NCBI RefSeq assembly: GCF_035222485.1
Contig: NC_085925.1
Coordinates: 744,001-808,000 of the forward strand
Origin: Podospora pseudoanserina
Lineage: Eukaryota; Ascomycota; Sordariomycetes; Sordariales; Podosporaceae
Reading direction: 5' to 3'
Length of the DNA: 64,000 bases
In this document: positions 59,349 to 64,000 of the stretch, piece after piece
Layout of the letters: every line of letters begins with the position of its first letter
Position numbering within the stretch: the stretch's first letter is position 1
Made by a program: the position numbers and the translations under genes
Notes under the pieces: generated by a model
What the model was told of the DNA's origin: nothing
The model's database searches: none
Seen by the model: only the letters and a program-made list of their open reading frames with translations

Positions 59349-59930
59349 ACTACCCGACTTTGGAGTTTTTGGATTTTGAGAGAGGAAGATGGGGGTGGGG
59401 GTCAAGGGGGGTGGGAGGGGTGGTGTGGGAGTTGTGGGTCGGGGGTTGGGTTTTGTGAGAGGCGGGGTGCTGTCGATGATGATGAGGGGGGTGGAAGGGG
59501 AGGTGTTATGGGCGGAGTGGAAGGGGAGATGGGTCCTGCTGCTGCGGGGGCGGTTGGGGCGGCGGTCACGGTTGGGGTTTTGGGGTTGGTGACGGGGTTG
59601 GCGATGTGGTTGGGGGGGGTGAGGTTTTGTGCTGTTGGGAAGGGGGATGGGTTGAAGGGGGGGTTCAAGGGGGATAGGAAGGGTGAGGATCAGGATGTGG
59701 AGTACGGCGGACGGGGGCAGAAGAAGGAGAGGGTGGGGAGTTGGGAATTGAGGAATGGGAAGAAGGTGGTGGAGGGGGTTGGTGAGGGGGTGGAGGAAAC
59801 GGGGACGGGGGCGAGGGTGGAGGTGCCTGATCGGAGTCATTTACGGACTGTGGGGGGGAGATGGGAAGAGGATGATGATGATCGGTTGAGTTTGTATGGG
59901 CGGGAGCCGGTGAAGGTGCGGGAGTTTTAG
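59345..59930 (+). pseudogene. Frameshifted 3' part of the phosphatase-like gene, with membrane segment
   Basis: Directly after the TGA at 59346-59348, the next frame reads VNYPTLEFLDFER to about 59385. A third frame then reads EGWCGSCGSGVGFCERRG and runs open to a stop at 59930. It encodes a hydrophobic segment AVGAAVTVGVLGLVTGLAMW (about 59545-59620) and a charged tail (DRSHLRTVGGRWEEDDDD). Ectodomain, C-terminal membrane anchor and short cytosolic tail would be a sensible original protein. The frame changes sit in long G runs (59343-59440). Either the assembly lost bases in G homopolymers or the gene is broken. I cannot tell which from one sequence. Confidence 0.6.
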
Positions 59931-60719
59931 GTCTGAGTTTTTGGGTGAAGGGTAATGGGAGTTGGGATAGGTTGAAGGATGAGGCTGTTTTTTGGTCACT
60001 TTTTGGCATTCTCTTGATACCCCGTTTTGCTTTTTCTTCTTCTTCTTCTTCTTCTTCTTCTTCAGGTTGGAGTATACGTTCGTTTACTGGGTTGTTCTTT
60101 CGTTTGATGGGATGTGGAAGTTGAATACAAAAGATGGATGGATAGACCTTGCTTCTGTTGAGGATGGCGTTTTGGATATTTGAGGTTGACGTCTTGTGAA
60201 GGGGATCGATTGGGCATAGGGGCTTTGCATAAGGGGTTGAATTGTTTGACAGTCAGTACCTATGGAATATGATATACCGCTGCTTTTACACTTCGATTTC
60301 TCCAACTACTTTGGTGGTATCTCCAAGAGTGTGCAAACTCATGTGAACACTAAAGCTGGTGCCCAGCTGCTCATCTTGGGCAACAGATCTTAGTCTAACA
60401 CCACATATGCACGATCAAGAAGACAAAACACTATTCATCCCCGCCAACCGCGTGGCAACAGTCGCAGCAACGGCGGGTAGCAACGGAGGCCAGATCAAAA
60501 AAAAAAACCCATATAAAAAAACATAAAAAATATAAAATATAAAATACAAAAACGTGGTCACTAGGAAAACTGCGGACTGTACCGCTGACCACTGGTGTCG
60601 TGTTTTGCAGGGCCCGGAACTTGTGTTCTTTTGTGTGGGGTAATCTTGGGATGTTGGTTTGAGAAGTGAATTCATGCGCGAGCGTAAGAAATTCGCATGT
60701 TCTATTAAGAAGTCAACTG

Positions 60720-60751
<32 letters not shown>

Positions 60752-61035
60752 AGGGGGTCGCTTACCTGACAGATCGGGCGGAGCAAGCCACGTGGCTTGC
60801 GAGTGGGAAATGTTGGTTTTTCGGAGAGAGGGAGATTGGCGTGCGGCGTAGGGGGGGGGTGTCCGAGATTGAGGTTGTGTTGAGGATGGAAACTGTATCG
60901 GTAAAGTAGGTAGCGAAGATTGACCTCCTCGGTAAGGCCGGTTGTGGATTGCGTTTTTCTTGAGTGATGCCGACGTGCCTGTGCGGTTCAGAGGTAAGGA
61001 ACGAGGAGGTGTGTACTCAGCGGAAGGAAAGCGAG
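59931..61035. other. Intergenic region with CTT and GA microsatellites
   Basis: A CTT repeat at 60036-60063 and a GA repeat at 60725-60751 are the main features. No supported gene. Confidence 0.5.
60725..60751 (+). repeat. (GA)n microsatellite
   Basis: About 13 GA units in non-coding sequence. Confidence 0.95.
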
Positions 61036-61185
61036 ATGCCGGAGAAACAATATCAACAACTTCCGGGTGGGGCCGGCACCGATTCGACAGTCCCGGCTCA
61101 CCTCCGGCGTCTCATATCCAATGACGCCAATCTAGCTGAGAAAGCAATGTTATCCAAAACGCACAGAATGAAACGGAGAAAGTAA
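61036..61185 (+). CDS. Candidate 49-residue basic microprotein
   Basis: Not recognised. ATG 61036 opens MPEKQYQQLPGGAGTDSTV, then PAHLRRLISNDANLAEKAML and a basic end HRMKRRK before TAA. The composition and the helical stretch followed by a basic cluster look like real protein, perhaps with a nuclear localisation signal. The same frame is open upstream to 60964, so it may instead be the 3' end of a longer or decayed gene. No introns or promoter elements were identified. Confidence 0.35.
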   Translation: MPEKQYQQLPGGAGTDSTVPAHLRRLISNDANLAEKAMLSKTHRMKRRK

Positions 61186-61452
61186 AAACATCAGGAGCCA
61201 GGAAATAACAACAAAAAACAAAAGAAGTGATGAGAAAAAGCAGGGGTATCATTCTCCAGCGCCAACTCCGGCTATCCTTCCCTCCTCAGCCCAAGCAACC
61301 CGTCCTCCTTCCTCGGTCCCACATCTACCACCCTCTGTTCTCCGTATTAATGCCCTAGGTTACCCATGGATACCTCGACCATTTCTTGCAATGGCGCAAA
61401 GTTTGATCATGCAAAACGAGTTGCTGCTGTTGATGTGTGCCAGTGACTCGTC

Positions 61453-62213
61453 TTAGTCCTTCTTGCACACGCCATCATCGCAGATGACACGGAAACCCTA
61501 TCACAAACACATTCAGTATATCTTCGCTCTTCTCACAAATCATCATCAACTCCCGTCCAACTCACCAAAAGCTTCCCCGGCTTCCCCTCCTTGGCACAAT
61601 CCGCTCCCCCCGCAATAGGGAAATGTCTCTTGAGCGTCGGCAAAAACGTCGTAGGCGAAGAATTAAACATGATCGGCCCGTTGGGAGCTCTCTTGCGGAA
61701 GTAGTGAATGGTATCCTCGAACCTCTCTGTCAGACCCACATCCGTAGTCCCGCGCTCCCCGAAGCCAACTCCGGTGCCATCCCAGCAGTCAATATCCGCA
61801 AATTGCGCCTCCAGCACAGAAAGGGGCTGCTCGGGACCAAAGAGGACCATACGGACGTTGTAGCCGGAGTTGACGAGGAGATTGGTGTCGTTTGCGAGGA
61901 TGGCTTCGATCATTTTGGGGTCGAATCCGCCGGCTTTGACGATGGGGTGGTAAGGGGGGATGCCGACCAGGAGGAGGTTGGCTTCGCCGCATTGGACGGG
62001 GCGGGGGTGGAAGAGGAATTTGTCGATGTTGGCGTTGTTGACATCGGTGGTGTTGTCCACGGCGCGGGGGGTATGGCTGATGTGGGGGATGGTCGGGAGG
62101 TGGCCGATGTTGATGGCCATGACTGTGGTCAGGAGGACCAGGGTGAGGAGGAAGTTGATCATGATGATTGGGTCGTGGACCAAATAGCGAAGGACTGGAA
62201 GCTTTAGGTGCAT
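61453..62213 (-). CDS. Small secreted or membrane-anchored protein, unknown function
   Basis: Two exons on the minus strand: 62213-61566 and 61497-61453. GTGAGT donor and GATAG acceptor, phase 0, join GKPGKLL to GFRVICDDGVCKKD. The full frame has 230 residues. A second start at 62162 (MINFLLTLVLLTTVMAINIG) gives 213 residues with a clean signal peptide; the longer start would make a signal anchor. Segments GEANLLLVGIPPYHPIVKAG, NVRMVLFGPE and DIDCWDGTGVGFGERG recall an uncharacterised fungal family with a Rossmann-like or NAD-binding-like look, but I cannot name it. Five Cys are present, two in the tiny last exon. A promoter GA/CT-rich leader lies upstream (62214-62340). Confidence 0.7.
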
Positions 62214-63869
62214 TGGTGGGATGGAGAAAAGAGAGGGTTGTGAGGAGAGGTTTGGTGGCAGTGAAAGCAGACCAGAGCTGTGCGGACTGAGTTGTTGTTG
62301 TGGTTGAAAGAGAGAGGGCAGAAGAAGGGAGAGGGGGAGAGAATAAATACTCGAGGATCCTGTGATTCACCCTGAAGAGAGATCCACTTCAGTCGCTGCT
62401 TGCTCTCGACACCCAGATCAGACGAATCAGGTGAACGGAGTGAACAGTGAATATATCACGAGGGCAGCGTACAGTACGTATCCTGGGGCGTGATCAACAC
62501 TTGCTCCGCTTCCTGGTCAGTTTGGTGGTGAATGGCTGTCAAATAATTTCATCTGATGTCTGAACTTCGCCCTTTTATCTCTTCAGCTTCGTCGGCGCTT
62601 CAGCGAAAGACATGGTAAGTGAATAGTTATGTGCTTGAAACAAGTCAGTATAAAGCCAATGGGAGACTCTCTTGTCAGTGAATAAGGTGCTAACAAGCAG
62701 AATTGAATGAGATATGAGGATATGCTGGCAACGGGGGAGAAGGAGATATACTACTAGAATCACAGCAGAGAGATGAAAATGAACACGATGGCAGCGGGGT
62801 ATATTGGGTGAATCATGTCATTTATCAAGCGATAACTCTCCGTGACCACTCCCTCTCGGTGAGAGAGAGAGCCCCGTAAATGGGACCTGGGAGAAAGGCA
62901 ACCCAGTGATCAGTCACAGAAATAATTCACACCTACGAAGCCAAGGGTGCTGATAGTCTCGGTCTTCCAAAGAACAAAGCAGCTGTGGTTTGCTCCACGT
63001 CCCTATCCTCGAGTCTCAAACTAGGTATCCATTAATGAAACCCATGGGAAGACGCCGTTTACATCTTACATGCACCCATCTCGACCAAGCTGTTGAGGCA
63101 CCAGAATCTTTGTGACCCATATTCATTCATAATCAGGTTCCCTGATGATATCTCGACCTTGTAGCATTAGCCAAATTCCAACCTAAGAAACAGAAGCGGA
63201 CACTTAATTCTGACGGTAATACAAGCCAGCCCAACGCGCCGGTGAGGTCAACTGCAAGACCCAGACCACATAGGCACAATTGGGCCGATGCTCAAGCGCG
63301 GCAGCACTGAGTGGAAACACCTGCCAGCCAGACTTACACCAGAGAATGGAGCAAGACAAACCACAGTAACATGAAGGTGGACGCCAATTGCCCCCGAGGT
63401 CCGGCGGCGATATTCCCACTTCGCAGTTTACCATCAAATATCACCAAAAAAAATATAATCCCCTCCCATTCACCACAAAGGCTAAAGTCAACTGCAACAG
63501 TGCTATAGAAGAACCAAGTAAGAAAGCGAAGGTGGTATCAGGTATCATGAACCAAAAAGTCCTAGCAACTACCAATCCAAAAAAGCAAGACGCAAACTGC
63601 CAAGATGGCATCTCTCTCGCTGGCACACTCTCTCTTCTCATAACCCCCCTCATTAAACTATCGTCATCATGCCAATCCATAACTCACTTCCTTCCACCCA
63701 TTCCGATCCATGTACAAAAAAAGGGGGTATCGACTGTGATCGCTGCGGCGGGGTATAGTAAAATCATAATGTTGTATGGTTTTGTCTCCTTTTTCTTGTG
63801 TTTTTTTTTTCTTTTCCCGCTCATTTTCATGATTTGGTCTTCAGAAATCTCCGTCATCAACCATTCGAC
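62214..63869. other. Intergenic region
   Basis: No supported gene; moderately AT-rich with T runs near 63800-63815. Probably upstream DNA of the secreted protein and the 3' region of the gene at the right edge. Confidence 0.45.
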
Positions 63870-64000
63870 TCAGATATTCTCAATAATCCGGGCATTAATC
63901 GCCTGCTGAAAGCCGGGATCAGTGCTGCTGCTCCCCTCGTCAAAAGTGTTGTAGTTCTTGTTTCCCGACCCCCCAGCCAGCGAATTCTCGAATTGTTGGG
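63870..64000 (-). CDS. 3' end of a gene running off the window, unrecognised
   Basis: Partial. On the minus strand a frame enters from the right edge and reads FENSLAGGSGNKNYNTFDEG, then STDPGFQQAINARIIENI before TGA at 63872-63870 (43 codons visible). Its polar, Gly/Asn/Ser-rich look followed by a helical end is protein-like. The family cannot be judged from this piece. Confidence 0.6.
   Translation of the reverse strand, partial: QQFENSLAGGSGNKNYNTFDEGSSSTDPGFQQAINARIIENI

Overview
The window looks like nuclear DNA of a filamentous ascomycete, most likely a sordariomycete of the order Sordariales (inference from protein style and gene structure; no search was run). The coding genes have short introns (about 50-120 bases) with GTAAGT/GTATGT/GTGAGT donors, open reading frames are GC-rich, conserved genes are separated by 0.5-4 kb of non-coding DNA with many microsatellites, and one AT-rich island resembles RIP-mutated repeat DNA.

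Layout. 0-8.4 kb is a compact housekeeping block: a Hub1-type ubiquitin-like protein with an RS-rich N-terminus (-), NOP58 (-), V-ATPase subunit d (+), mitochondrial uS15 (-) and cytosolic uS2 (+). NOP58/VMA6 and uS15m/uS2 are divergent pairs with about 480 bases between start codons. 8.4-15 kb is mostly non-coding, with one unrecognised multi-exon gene (9.9-11.2 kb). 15.0-20.7 kb is a large Ras-GEF of the LTE1 type (+). 22.7-26.7 kb is a TRF/Tbf1-type telobox Myb protein with a long Gln-rich tail (-). 28.7-30.4 kb is an aldehyde dehydrogenase (+), abutted tail-to-tail by an unrecognised reading frame broken by a 13-base tandem duplication (-). 31.6-33.0 kb is an MFS transporter (-). 33-43 kb is gene-poor: an intron-containing tRNA-Asp, a wrecked amidase gene, an AT-rich RIP-like island, a minisatellite and a possible transposon-like remnant. 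A small cysteine-bearing protein follows at 43.4-43.9 kb (-).

47.5-54.0 kb is a second conserved block tied to RNA processing: PRP43 DEAH helicase (-) divergent from PRMT5 (+), which converges on SmF (-). Then come a single-pass membrane protein (-), a secreted histidine-phosphatase-fold protein lacking both catalytic motifs and followed by apparent frameshifts (+), a candidate 49-residue microprotein (+), a small secreted/anchored protein (-) and, at the right edge, the 3' end of a gene running off the window (-).

Functionally, several genes belong to RNA and ribosome biology (Hub1, NOP58, PRP43, PRMT5, SmF, uS2, uS15m); others serve vacuolar acidification, GTPase signalling, telomere/promoter binding and aldehyde oxidation. 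I see no convincing secondary-metabolite cluster, CRISPR or intact mobile element. The most distinctive items are the RS-Hub1 fusion, the 13-base duplication that breaks a reading frame, the inactive phosphatase-like protein with its G-run frameshifts, and the unrecognised gene at 9.9-11.2 kb.
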